A stretch of 64,000 nt of DNA from Thalassobaculum fulvum. GTDB lineage: Bacteria; Pseudomonadota; Alphaproteobacteria; Thalassobaculales; Thalassobaculaceae. The notes under the pieces are model-generated. The model was not told the DNA's origin, made no database searches, and saw only the letters and a list, made by a program, of their open reading frames with translations. Every line of letters starts with the position of its first letter. Positions within the stretch are counted from its first letter, which is position 1. The position numbers were made by a program, and so were the translations under genes. This document shows, piece by piece, positions 10,235 to 18,159 of this stretch. The stretch covers positions 62,001 to 126,000 of the forward strand of contig NZ_BMZS01000009.1 of assembly GCF_014652915.1 (NCBI RefSeq). Direction: 5' to 3'.

Positions 10235-10807
10235 ATGGCCGCGCCCGACCGGATCGAGGTCGCGACCGCCCTGTACGGGGCGTGGCGGCTGATCCGCGGC
10301 GACTCCGGAGGCACCGCCTATTTCCGGCCCGGCCGCGACGGGTTCTGGGCCGCCGCCTGGGCGGTCGTGCTGGTCGTCCCGGCGCATCTGCTGACCCTCG
10401 GCCTGCATGTCGCCGGCAGCGACACCCTGGAGTTCGGCCTGGAGGATGCGGTCCGCGAGGCCGAGATCCTGGTGGTCGGCTGGTTCGGCTATGCGTTGCT
10501 GGCGTACTACGCCCTGCGCGCCTTCGGCCGGGTGCAGCGGTTCGACGGGTACATGACGGCGTATTTCTGGACCACCGTGCCGCTGGTCTACATCGAGACG
10601 CTGCTGAGCCTGATCCGGGCCGTCGACCTGTTGCCGGACGGGCTCGACCGGGTGCTGGCCATCGGCCTGCTGGTGCTGTTGCTCTGGACCCGCTGGTTCG
10701 TGGCCCGCACCGGGCTGGCGATCAACGGCGGCGAGGCCGCGGCGGTGGTGTTCGCCACCCTGTTGTTCGACTTCTTCGTCAGCAAGACGCTGTCGCCGCT
10801 GCTGTAG
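10235..10807 (+). CDS. Hypothetical multi-pass membrane protein
   Basis: A 190-residue protein I do not recognise at family level. It has about five hydrophobic segments (roughly residues 38-58, 80-102, 112-132, 143-160 and 166-185) with a soluble N-terminal ~35 residues. It follows dapE by only 10 bases, so it is probably the last gene of the dapD-dapE unit. No catalytic motif is seen. A Yip1-like or other small membrane family is conceivable but unsupported. Confidence 0.75.
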   Translation: MAAPDRIEVATALYGAWRLIRGDSGGTAYFRPGRDGFWAAAWAVVLVVPAHLLTLGLHVAGSDTLEFGLEDAVREAEILVVGWFGYALLAYYALRAFGRVQRFDGYMTAYFWTTVPLVYIETLLSLIRAVDLLPDGLDRVLAIGLLVLLLWTRWFVARTGLAINGGEAAAVVFATLLFDFFVSKTLSPLL

Positions 10808-10925
10808 CGGCCGGCCGTGCCGTGCCGCCGTGCCGGCGCGCTGTTCGGTCGCGCTGTTCCGCCGCGCTGTTCCGCCCTTGCGGTTCCTGCTAGCGTGAAG
10901 CCCTCCGCCCGTGTCAAACGTCGGC

Positions 10926-11594
10926 ATGCGCACGCTCTTTCATCTGGCCCTGTCACCGCAGTCGCGTCTGGTTCGTCTCGTGCTCGGCGAGAAGCGGATG
11001 GAGGCGCATCTGCGGGCCGAGCCGATCTGGGACCGCCGCGAGGAGTTCCTGGCGATCAATCCGGCCGGCGAAGTCCCGGTGCTGGTCGAGGACGACGGCA
11101 CCACGATCGCCGGCGCCACGCCGATCGCCGAGTACCTGGAGGAGGTCTGCCCCGAGCCGCCGCTGCTGCACGGCGACCCGGCCGAGCGGGCCGAGATCCG
11201 GCGGCTGGTCGCGTGGTTCGACCGCAAGTTCGACCGCGAGGTGACCGAACTGCTGGTCGGCGAGAAGGTGCTGAAGCGGTTCCTCGGCATCGGCGAGCCG
11301 TCCAGCGAGGCGATTCGGGCCGGGCACGCCAACATCCTGATCCATCTGGACTACATCGGCTGGCTCGCCGAGCGGCGCGCCTGGCTGGCCGGCGACCGGT
11401 TCTCGCTGGCCGACGTGGCGGCGGCCACCCACCTGTCCTGCGTCGACTATCTCGGCGACGTTCCCTGGGAGCGCAACGCCGAGGCCAAGGACTGGTACGC
11501 GCGGGTCAAGTCGCGGCCGAGCTTCCGCCCGCTGCTGGCCGACCACGTCTCCGGCCTGCGTCCGGCCAAGCACTATGCCGACCTGGATTTCTGA
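10926..11594 (+). CDS. Glutathione S-transferase family protein
   Basis: A 222-residue soluble protein with the GST fold. The N-terminal thioredoxin-like domain runs from LFHLALSPQSRLVRL to the cis-Pro/glutathione-contact stretch GEVPVLVEDDGTTIAGATPIAEYL, followed by an all-helical C-terminal domain. The catalytic-position residue is Ser (LSPQSR) rather than Tyr or Cys, so the reaction is unclear. ATG 10926 is preferred; GTG 10911 adds five residues. It is one of four GST-family genes in the window. Confidence 0.88.
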   Translation: MRTLFHLALSPQSRLVRLVLGEKRMEAHLRAEPIWDRREEFLAINPAGEVPVLVEDDGTTIAGATPIAEYLEEVCPEPPLLHGDPAERAEIRRLVAWFDRKFDREVTELLVGEKVLKRFLGIGEPSSEAIRAGHANILIHLDYIGWLAERRAWLAGDRFSLADVAAATHLSCVDYLGDVPWERNAEAKDWYARVKSRPSFRPLLADHVSGLRPAKHYADLDF

Positions 11595-11681
11595 CCGGGC
11601 GTTGCGGTTCGCGCTTGCATGAGTCGGCGGTAATATAGCACCGTCCAGCGCCGCGACGCGCGAAGCGGGGCGAATGCCCGA

Positions 11682-11726
11682 TTAACGCTTCGGTAACCAG
11701 GCGGTCCTACCCTTCGGGAAGACCGC
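11682..11726 (+). promoter_or_regulatory. CtrA-like half-sites and hairpin before the histidine kinase
   Basis: The 147-base gap before the kinase gene contains TTAA-N7-GTAA at 11682-11696, one base away from the CtrA consensus TTAA-N7-TTAA. A hairpin with arms GCGGTC/GACCGC lies at 11701-11726, with an inner CCC-TTCG-GGA stem. The position just upstream of the start makes a regulatory role plausible, but short motifs like this occur by chance. Confidence 0.3.
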
Positions 11727-11741
11727 GAGAGACGGGGTCCG

Positions 11742-12497
11742 ATGATGGAAACGGGGCTCAGTGCGGCCGACAGCCGCCGACGCCTGTCCCGGGAGGCTGC
11801 GAACCAGCTCCGCGAGATCGCACACGAGCTGCGCAACCCCTTGAACGCCCTGACGGCGATCGCCGAGATCTTCCGCGACCAGCGGTTCGGGCCGCTGCCA
11901 GGGGACAGGTACGCCGAGTATGCCGAGCTCGCCCACGGCGCGACGCTGCGCATGCTGCAGCTGTGCGACCGGCTGCTGCTCGAAGATCCGACGGCCCCGT
12001 CGGTGGCGACCGCGCCGGTCGGCAAGGTGCTCACCGACATCGTCAGCCTGTTCGGCCCGATGGCGGAGGAACGCGGCGTGACGCTCAGCCTCGACCTGTC
12101 CGCGGCCCTGCCGGACATCCCGGTCGCGGTCGAGGCGTTGACCTCGGCGGTCAACAACCTGGTGGTCAACGCCATCAAGTTCACGCCGCGCGGCGGCCGG
12201 GTCACCGTCGCCGCCCGTGCCGAGCCGCTGGAGAACGTGGCGGTGCTGGTGATCTCCGACACCGGGGTCGGAATGGATCCGGAAGAGCTCGCCCGCACCA
12301 TGGCACCGGGCTGGGGGCGCGGCCACTCGACCGTCGGCGTGCATGGCGATACCGGCAGCGGCATGGGTCTGGCGGTGGTGCGCCGGCAGGTCGAGCTGCT
12401 GGGCGGCACCCTGGAGCTGCGGTCCCAGAAAGGGGTCGGCACCTGCGCGATCATCCGGCTGCCGCTGCCCGGCGGACCCTCCCTGGCGGGTTGCTGA
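11742..12497 (+). CDS. Orphan sensor histidine kinase (soluble)
   Basis: A 251-residue histidine kinase with a very short N-terminus and no sensor or membrane segment. The H-box is HELRNPLN (His about residue 29), the N-box is NNLVVNAIKFTP, G1 is DTGVGMD and G2 is GSGMGLA, so ATP binding and autophosphorylation should be intact. No response regulator gene is adjacent. It may act as a relay kinase or partner another sensor. ATG codons at 11742 and 11745 are both usable. Confidence 0.9.
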   Translation: MMETGLSAADSRRRLSREAANQLREIAHELRNPLNALTAIAEIFRDQRFGPLPGDRYAEYAELAHGATLRMLQLCDRLLLEDPTAPSVATAPVGKVLTDIVSLFGPMAEERGVTLSLDLSAALPDIPVAVEALTSAVNNLVVNAIKFTPRGGRVTVAARAEPLENVAVLVISDTGVGMDPEELARTMAPGWGRGHSTVGVHGDTGSGMGLAVVRRQVELLGGTLELRSQKGVGTCAIIRLPLPGGPSLAGC

Positions 12498-12507
12498 GCG
12501 CCGCCGT

Positions 12508-13275
12508 TCAGCCGGCCAGCAGCGCGTCCACCGTTTCGGTCAGGATCGCCAGGTCGCGGTCGGTCGAGAGCCGGTGGTCGCCGTCCTTGATCAGCCGGAT
12601 CTGGACGTCGTCGCCCTCGAGCCGGTCGGCCAGGGTCAGGGCGTGCCGGTACGGCACGTCCGGGTCGCGCATGCCCTGCAGCAGCCGGACCGGCACCCGG
12701 ATAGGGATCGGCGCGCGCAGCAGCAGGTGGCTCCGGCCGTCCTCGATCAGGTCCATGGTGACGATGCTCGGCTCGTCCGAGTATTCCGAGGGCATCCGCA
12801 GGATGCGGTCGCGCTCCAGGGTTGCCCGCTGGGTCGCGTCGAACTCGGCCCACATCAGGTCCTCGGTGAAGTCCGGCGCCGCCGCGATCCCGACCAGGCC
12901 GGCGACCCGCTCCGGCCGCGCCAGCGCGAGCAGCAGGGCGATCCAGCCGCCCATCGACGAGCCGACCAGGACCTGCGGTCCCTCGGTCAGGGCGTCGAAG
13001 GCCGCCACCGCGTCGTCGCGCCAGCGACCGATGGTGCCGTCCTCGAACCGGCCGGAGGACTGCCCGTGGCCACGGTAGTCGAAGCGCAGGAAGGCATGGC
13101 CGCGGTCGCGGACATGGGTCTCCAGGGCGGTCGCCTTGGTTCCCGTCATGTCCGAGGCGTAGCCGCCGAGGAACACCACCCCGGGGTTGCGGCCGGCGGT
13201 GCGGTGATACGCGAGACTCCTGCCGTCGGCGGTCGCGAGGCGGTCCGGCGACGCCGGCTGCGGCGCGTGCGTCAT
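12508..13275 (-). CDS. Alpha/beta hydrolase (ABHD10-like)
   Basis: A 255-residue serine hydrolase. The nucleophile elbow is GSSMGG (Ser about residue 104), the acid is probably the Asp in RDPDVP, and the His is in DGDHRLS near the C-terminus. The FLGGYASDMTGTKA segment near the oxyanion region resembles bacterial relatives of the depalmitoylase ABHD10, suggesting thioester or carboxylester hydrolysis; the substrate is not known. It converges on the histidine kinase gene with a 10-base gap. Confidence 0.85.
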   Translation of the reverse strand: MTHAPQPASPDRLATADGRSLAYHRTAGRNPGVVFLGGYASDMTGTKATALETHVRDRGHAFLRFDYRGHGQSSGRFEDGTIGRWRDDAVAAFDALTEGPQVLVGSSMGGWIALLLALARPERVAGLVGIAAAPDFTEDLMWAEFDATQRATLERDRILRMPSEYSDEPSIVTMDLIEDGRSHLLLRAPIPIRVPVRLLQGMRDPDVPYRHALTLADRLEGDDVQIRLIKDGDHRLSTDRDLAILTETVDALLAG

Positions 13276-13324
13276 TGTGCTAGTGTCTCCCGGATTCGTG
13301 GACCATCGATGGCTGGAAGGGCCG

Positions 13325-14578
13325 GTGAACGAGCCGCTCGATCAGGGCGCGACAACAGCGCCGGACTCTAACAGGATCATCGAGGATTACGAAGCGTTCC
13401 GCCGGCCCGGCCCCAAGGGTGCGCCGACGGTTCTGCAGGTCCTCCCGGCGCTGGTCTCGGGCGGTGTCGAGCGTGGCACGGTGGACGTGGCGCGTGCCCT
13501 GGTCGAGGCCGGCTGGCGTGCGCTCGTGGTCTCGCGCGGCGGGCCGATGGTGCGCGAGCTGGAGCGTGTCGGCGCAACCCACATAGCCCTGCCGGTCCAC
13601 TCCAAGAATCCGCTGCACTGGCGCGCGACCTTCGACGCCCTGGTCGACCTGATCTGGCGCGAGGGCGTCGACGTGGTGCATGCCCGTTCGCGCATGCCGG
13701 CCTGGCTGGCGTGGCGGGCGGCGCGCCGCAACCGGGTGCCGTTCGTGACCACCTTCCACCAGCGTCCGGCCGCCGCGACGGCGCTCAAGCGCTACTACAA
13801 CTCGGTGATGGTGCGCGGCGACCGGGTGATCGCGATCTCGCACTACGTGGCCGACCGGCTGCTCGCCGACTACGGCCTCGATCCGGTGCGCCTGCGGGTG
13901 ATCCCGCGCGGCGTCGACCTGTCGCTGTTCGACCCCGACAAGGTGACCGCCGAACGGCTGATCCGGCTGTCGGAGCGCTGGCGGATCCCGGACGGCGTGC
14001 CGGTGGTCGTGCTGCCGGGCCGGGTCACCAAGTGGAAGGGTCACGGCCTGTTGGTCGACGCGCTGGCCGGGCTGGAGCGCGGGTCGTTCCATTGCCTGAT
14101 GGTCGGCGAGGACGGCGGGCGCCGCAGCGTGAAGGCGGCGCTGGAGCCGCGGATCGCCAGGCTCGGCCTGACCCCCTACATCCACTTCGTCGGGCGCAGC
14201 GACGACATGCCGGCGGTCTACAAGCTGGCCGACGTGGTGGTGTCCGCCAGCCTCGACCCGGAACCGTTCGGCCGGGTGATGATCGAGGCCCAGGCCATGG
14301 GCCGCCCGATCGTCGCCACCGACCACGGCGGCGCGCGCGAGACCGTGCTGCCGGGCGAGACCGGCTGGCTGGTGAAGCCCGGCGACCCGCAGGCGCTGGC
14401 CGACGGCATCCGGACGGCGCTGGCGCTCGACGCCGCGGGCCGGCAACGGCTGGCCGAGCGCGCGGTTGCGCATGTGCGCGAGAATTTCTCGCGCTATCAG
14501 ATGTGCGCGCGCACCCTCGCGGTGTATAGCGAACTGCTGGACGAGCGGGCCCGGCCCGGTGCCGCCGCCGACCGCTGA
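13325..14578 (+). CDS. Glycosyltransferase family 4
   Basis: A GT-B fold glycosyltransferase of 417 residues, probably acting on cell-surface polysaccharide or LPS at the cytoplasmic face. The N-terminal acceptor domain has LVSGGVERGTVDVARAL. The C-terminal sugar-nucleotide domain has LPGRVTKWKGH and the E-x7-E region SLDPEPFGRVMIEAQAMGRP. GTG 13325 is chosen because GGAAGG stands just before it; GTG 13277 would add 16 residues. It is followed by a GT9 gene, suggesting a small LPS-core module. Confidence 0.9.
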   Translation: MNEPLDQGATTAPDSNRIIEDYEAFRRPGPKGAPTVLQVLPALVSGGVERGTVDVARALVEAGWRALVVSRGGPMVRELERVGATHIALPVHSKNPLHWRATFDALVDLIWREGVDVVHARSRMPAWLAWRAARRNRVPFVTTFHQRPAAATALKRYYNSVMVRGDRVIAISHYVADRLLADYGLDPVRLRVIPRGVDLSLFDPDKVTAERLIRLSERWRIPDGVPVVVLPGRVTKWKGHGLLVDALAGLERGSFHCLMVGEDGGRRSVKAALEPRIARLGLTPYIHFVGRSDDMPAVYKLADVVVSASLDPEPFGRVMIEAQAMGRPIVATDHGGARETVLPGETGWLVKPGDPQALADGIRTALALDAAGRQRLAERAVAHVRENFSRYQMCARTLAVYSELLDERARPGAAADR

Positions 14579-14622
14579 TCCCTGTTCCGTCGATCCCTGT
14601 TCCGCCGCCGTCTGCGAGTCGC

Positions 14623-15573
14623 ATGCCCCACAGCCGCATCCTGGTGATCAAGCTCGGCGCCCTCGGCGACTTCCTGATGGCGCTGGGGCCGATGCAGGCG
14701 ATCCGCCGGCATCATCCGGACGCCGAGCTGGTGCTGCTGACCCGCGCCGCCTACCGGGCGCTCGGCGAGGCGACCGGACTGTTCGCCGAGATCTGGGTCG
14801 ACCCGGCGCCGCGCTGGAGCCCGGTCGCATGGTGGCGCTGGCGCTCGCGGCTGCGGTCCGCCGGCTTCACCCGGGTCTACGACCTGCAGACCTCGGACCG
14901 CAGCGCCGGGTACTTCCGGCTGTTTCCCGGCGATCGCCGGCCGGAATGGTCCGGCAAGGTGGCCGGTGCCAGCCACCGGCACGACTATCCCGAGGATCAC
15001 CGCCTGCACTCGATCGACCGGCAGCGTGCCCAGCTCGCGATCGCCGGGATCGCCGACGTTCCCCTGCCGGACCTCTCGTTCCTGGACGGCGACCTTTCGC
15101 GTTTCGGCCTGCCCGAGCGTTTCGCGCTGCTGATCCCGGGGTCGTCGCCGGAGCGACCGGTCAAGCGCTGGCCGATCGAGCGTTATGCCGAGCTGGCGGC
15201 CCGGTTGGCGGCGCAGGGAGCGGTCCCGGTGGTGGTCGGCGGCGAGGCCGAGGCGGCGGCCGGGCGGGCGATCCGCGACCGGGTGCCGGCGGCGCGCGAC
15301 CTGACCGGCCGCACCGGCCTCGGCCAGCTTGCGGCGCTGGCCCGCCGGGCGGTCGTCGCGGTCGGCAACGACACCGGCCCGACCCATCTGGTGGCGCTGG
15401 CCGGCTGCCCGACGGTGGCGCTGTTCTCGGCCGCCTCGGACCCGGCCAAGACCGCGCCCCGCGGGGCGGAAGTGTGCGAGCTGTACGCGCCGGCGCTGGC
15501 CGACCTGCCGGTCGACCGGGTGGCGGCGGCGGTCGACGATCTGATCCGGTTCGAGGGAGATGCACCATGCTGA
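14623..15573 (+). CDS. Glycosyltransferase family 9 (heptosyltransferase-like)
   Basis: A 316-residue GT-B protein of the ADP-heptose:LPS heptosyltransferase family. The start ILVIKLGALGDFLMALGPMQAIR, the PGSSPERPVKRWP segment and the donor-site motif GNDTGPTHLVALAGCPTVALF are diagnostic of family 9. The donor and acceptor sugars are not readable. Its stop TGA lies within the first copy of a 12-base direct repeat that also duplicates the next gene's start codon. Confidence 0.92.
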   Translation: MPHSRILVIKLGALGDFLMALGPMQAIRRHHPDAELVLLTRAAYRALGEATGLFAEIWVDPAPRWSPVAWWRWRSRLRSAGFTRVYDLQTSDRSAGYFRLFPGDRRPEWSGKVAGASHRHDYPEDHRLHSIDRQRAQLAIAGIADVPLPDLSFLDGDLSRFGLPERFALLIPGSSPERPVKRWPIERYAELAARLAAQGAVPVVVGGEAEAAAGRAIRDRVPAARDLTGRTGLGQLAALARRAVVAVGNDTGPTHLVALAGCPTVALFSAASDPAKTAPRGAEVCELYAPALADLPVDRVAAAVDDLIRFEGDAPC

Positions 15574-15591
15574 AGGTGTCATGCTGAAGGT
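15566..15591 (+). repeat. 12-bp direct repeat with 14-bp period at the GT9/GST junction
   Basis: CATGCTGAAGGT occurs at 15566-15577 and again at 15580-15591. The first copy holds an ATG (15567) overlapping the GT9 stop and properly spaced from GAGGGAG at about 15553. The second holds the ATG (15581) that opens the GST frame. Reading from the first ATG meets TGA after six codons. A small tandem duplication of the start region explains the arrangement. Confidence 0.8.
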
Positions 15592-16228
15592 TTGGGGGCG
15601 CCGCGACTCGTTCAACCTGCAGAAGGTGATGTGGCTGGTCGGCGAGCTCGGGCTGGAGCACGAGCAGGTCATGGCCGGCGGCTCGTACGGCGGGCTCGAC
15701 GATCCGGCGTTCCGGGCGATGAACCCGCACGGCCGGGTGCCGGTGATCGACGACGACGGCGTGGTGGTCTGGGAATCCCACGCCATCCTGCGCTACCTGG
15801 CGGCGAAGCACGGCGCGCCGGCGTTCTGGGCCGAGGATCCGGCCGAGCGCTCGCAGGCCGACCGCTGGATCGACTGGTCGGCGACCACCCTGCAGCCGGA
15901 CTTCCTGAACGGCGTGTTCTGGGGCTTCTACCGCACGCCCGAGGCCGAGCGGGACACCGCCGCGGTCGCCACCAAGGTCGCGGCCTGCGCCCGCCACATG
16001 CGGCAGCTCGACCGGGCGCTCGCGGACCGGCCGTTCCTCGGCGGGGACCGCCTGGGTCTCGCCGACATCCCGGCCGGCACCAACCTGTTCCGGTACTACG
16101 GCGTCGACATCGAGCGGCCGTCGGTGCCGAACGTCGAGGCCTGGTACCGGCGCCTGCAGGATCGCCCGGCCTATCGCGAGCACGTCATGCTGCCGTTCGA
16201 CCACCTGTACGGCCGGCTGGCATACTGA
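15581..16228 (+). CDS. Glutathione S-transferase family protein
   Basis: A 215-residue GST-fold protein. The N-terminal domain runs from LKVWGRRDSFNLQKVMWL, with Ser in the SFNLQK catalytic position as in theta/beta-like enzymes. It continues to GRVPVIDDDGVVVWESHAILRYLA, which holds the cis-Pro and the glutathione gamma-glutamyl contacts (ES). The C-terminal helical domain has the ADIPAGTNLFRY N-capping region. The natural substrate is unknown. The start is the second copy of a duplicated ATGCTGAAGGT. Confidence 0.9.
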   Translation: MLKVWGRRDSFNLQKVMWLVGELGLEHEQVMAGGSYGGLDDPAFRAMNPHGRVPVIDDDGVVVWESHAILRYLAAKHGAPAFWAEDPAERSQADRWIDWSATTLQPDFLNGVFWGFYRTPEAERDTAAVATKVAACARHMRQLDRALADRPFLGGDRLGLADIPAGTNLFRYYGVDIERPSVPNVEAWYRRLQDRPAYREHVMLPFDHLYGRLAY

Positions 16229-16254
16229 TTCCCGTCATTGGCAGGGAGGCCGGC

Positions 16255-16644
16255 ATGTCGCACCGCACGATCGACCCGAAGACCATCGTGACCCTGGGGG
16301 TCCCGAACTACACCCACGCTGTCGCCAGCGAGGCGGCGACCCGCTGGCTCCACCTCTCCGGGCAGGTCGGGGTGGCGCCGGACGGCCGCACCGCCGACGG
16401 GGCGTTGGCGCAGTGCCGGCAGGCCCTGGCCAATGTCGCCGCCCTGCTGGCGGCCGACGGCATGACCGTCGACGACGTCGTGCACATGCGGATCTTCCTG
16501 CTGGACCGGGCCGACATCCCGGCGCTCAGGGAGGCACGCGGCGAGTTCCTCGGCGACCGCCGGGTGGCCAGCACCCTGGTGCTGGTGTCGGGCCTGGTCG
16601 ACCCGGCCTGGAAGGTCGAGATCGAGGTGGTCGCGGCACGGTAG
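16255..16644 (+). CDS. RidA family protein
   Basis: A 129-residue RidA/YER057c/UK114-like protein, expected to form trimers. RidA members hydrolyse reactive enamine/imine intermediates released by PLP enzymes. The segments HLSGQVGVAPDG, QCRQALANVAALL and LVLVSGLVDPAWKVEIEVVA fit the fold. The catalytic Arg normally found about 25 residues from the end appears as the Arg in GDRRVASTLV, but an exact match to true RidA is unsure. GGGAGG lies seven bases before ATG 16255. Confidence 0.88.
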   Translation: MSHRTIDPKTIVTLGVPNYTHAVASEAATRWLHLSGQVGVAPDGRTADGALAQCRQALANVAALLAADGMTVDDVVHMRIFLLDRADIPALREARGEFLGDRRVASTLVLVSGLVDPAWKVEIEVVAAR

Positions 16645-16678
16645 GGGCGGCTGGTGGGTTCCGGATCGGCCCCGCCTC

Positions 16679-16767
16679 CGGCGCGTCCGTCCGGAATGGC
16701 GACAGGATGGAAAGCGGGGATCGAGCGCGGCCCCCACTTCTTGTCGTCATTCCGGACGGACGCGCCG
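16679..16767. repeat. Dispersed palindromic element, copy 1
   Basis: The 177-base gap between the RidA and oxygenase genes contains a perfect 20-base inverted repeat. Arm CGGCGCGTCCGTCCGGAATG is at 16679-16698 and its complement is at 16748-16767, with further partial pairing inward (GCGACA against TTGTCGT). The core CCGGAATGRCGA is shared with the element at 25543-25656. Because it lies between convergent genes it could also act as a two-way terminator. Confidence 0.75.
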
Positions 16768-16821
16768 CACTCGGCGCGGTCGAGCCGGACACCATACAGC
16801 GACGGGCGCCTGCCGGTTTCC

Positions 16822-17886
16822 TCAGTTCTCGCCGAACAGGAAGGCCAGCAGCGCGAACCGGCGGCCGGAGCGCATCGCCATGACCTCGTGCAGCAGCGAG
16901 CACGAGAACACGATCGCCGAGCCGGTCGGGGTCTTGTAGGCGGCCTCGGAGAACTCCGGGAACCGCAGCTCGGCGCCCTCGTACTCGTCGGCGTTCAGGT
17001 TCACGGTAACCGCGAACCGGCGGTGCGCCACGAACGGCAGGCTGTTGTCGCGGTGGCCGTGCTGCGAGCCGCCGCGGTAGCCCTCGTAGCAGGCGATGCG
17101 ATAGCGCTCGTGCCGGGTGACCCGGTAGTTGAAGGCCTTGTGGATCTCCGGCATCAGCCGCGGCACCAGCCGGCTGTCGATGAAGTTGTTGGTCTGGGGC
17201 GCGCAGACCCAGTGGTCGATGCGGTCGTTGCGGCCGTATTCCGGGATCCGCATCTTGCAGTCGGTGGTGCGGCCCTGGAGCTGATTGTGGCCGGGCTCGA
17301 CGAACTCCTGGCCCTGCATGGCGTAGATGCCGATCAGCTTGCGGCAGTCCTCCGGGCTCAGCACGTCCGGCACCACCAGCACCGGCGCGTGGATCGCCGG
17401 CACGCCGTCGGCCTTGCGCTTCTCGGCCAGCGGCCGGACCCGGTCGAGCACGGCGGCGGCCGGATCGCCCTCGGTGCCGGCATCCAGGCGCAGCAGCACG
17501 TGGCAGTTCGGCGCGATCGCCAGCACCGCGGCACCGTCCGCGCCCATCCCGGCCGGCACGCCCATCAGCCGGAACGCCGAGCCGTCCGGGTCGGCCAGCA
17601 CCGGGAACGGCGCCGAGGTGGCTCGGTCGGCCTCGGCCGCCGGCAGCACCAGGTGGACGTGGACCCGCAGCTCGTCGAGGGCGTCGCGCGCCCGCGCGAA
17701 GGCGTCGAGCACCGCGGCGGCCTGCGGGCGGGCCAGGGCGCCGGCGAACACCAGGACCTGGAAGCGCCCGGCCTCCTCGTCGGCGAACGCGTCGAACGGC
17801 GTGCCCGAGCGGTGGCGCAGGGCCAGGCGCGGGGCGATGTCGCCGGTCTCGGGCCGTGCGGCGGCGGGCTGGATCTGGACGGTCAC
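16822..17886 (-). CDS. Thioredoxin-like/2OG-Fe(II) oxygenase fusion protein
   Basis: A 354-residue two-part protein. Residues ~1-165 look like a peroxiredoxin/thioredoxin-type fold (PRLALRHRSGTPFDAF, then FPVLADPDGSAFRLMGVP), but no CxxC or peroxidatic Cys is obvious. Residues ~175-354 are a prolyl-4-hydroxylase-type dioxygenase with the iron ligands HxD (GHRDNS) and the distal His (SLLHEV), and a 2-oxoglutarate-binding Arg in GRRFALLAF. It probably hydroxylates a protein or small molecule. GTG 17886 is chosen since AGAGG precedes it. Confidence 0.85.
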   Translation of the reverse strand: MTVQIQPAAARPETGDIAPRLALRHRSGTPFDAFADEEAGRFQVLVFAGALARPQAAAVLDAFARARDALDELRVHVHLVLPAAEADRATSAPFPVLADPDGSAFRLMGVPAGMGADGAAVLAIAPNCHVLLRLDAGTEGDPAAAVLDRVRPLAEKRKADGVPAIHAPVLVVPDVLSPEDCRKLIGIYAMQGQEFVEPGHNQLQGRTTDCKMRIPEYGRNDRIDHWVCAPQTNNFIDSRLVPRLMPEIHKAFNYRVTRHERYRIACYEGYRGGSQHGHRDNSLPFVAHRRFAVTVNLNADEYEGAELRFPEFSEAAYKTPTGSAIVFSCSLLHEVMAMRSGRRFALLAFLFGEN

Positions 17887-17985
17887 GCCGGCACCTCTTG
17901 GTTGGTGGCTGTGGAACTGATAGCGCGCCCCGGCGCCGGTGCAAGCCTGCAATGCCGACGCCGCCCTTGCGAGGCCGCCGCCGGC

Positions 17986-18118
17986 GCGTTAAGTAACGCC
18001 GCGTCATGACAATTGCAGGCGAACCGATGCGCCGCTCGCGCGAGCTGACTAGCAGGCCGTCTCGGACGATCTCCGTCTGAGGCGGCGCCCATTGCACGGG
18101 CCGGTGACCGCCGGCCCG
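17986..18118 (+). promoter_or_regulatory. thrS upstream region with palindrome and hairpin
   Basis: The 273-base gap before thrS has no gene. It holds a perfect palindrome GCGTTA-AG-TAACGC (17986-17999) and, closer to the gene, a hairpin with 7-bp arms CGGGCCG/CGGCCCG (18097-18118). The hairpin could be a leader structure and the palindrome an operator. There is no T-box or recognised riboswitch. Confidence 0.3.
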
Positions 18119-18159
18119 ACCGGTCCCTGTCAGTCAATCGCTTCGAGTCGAGACACGCC

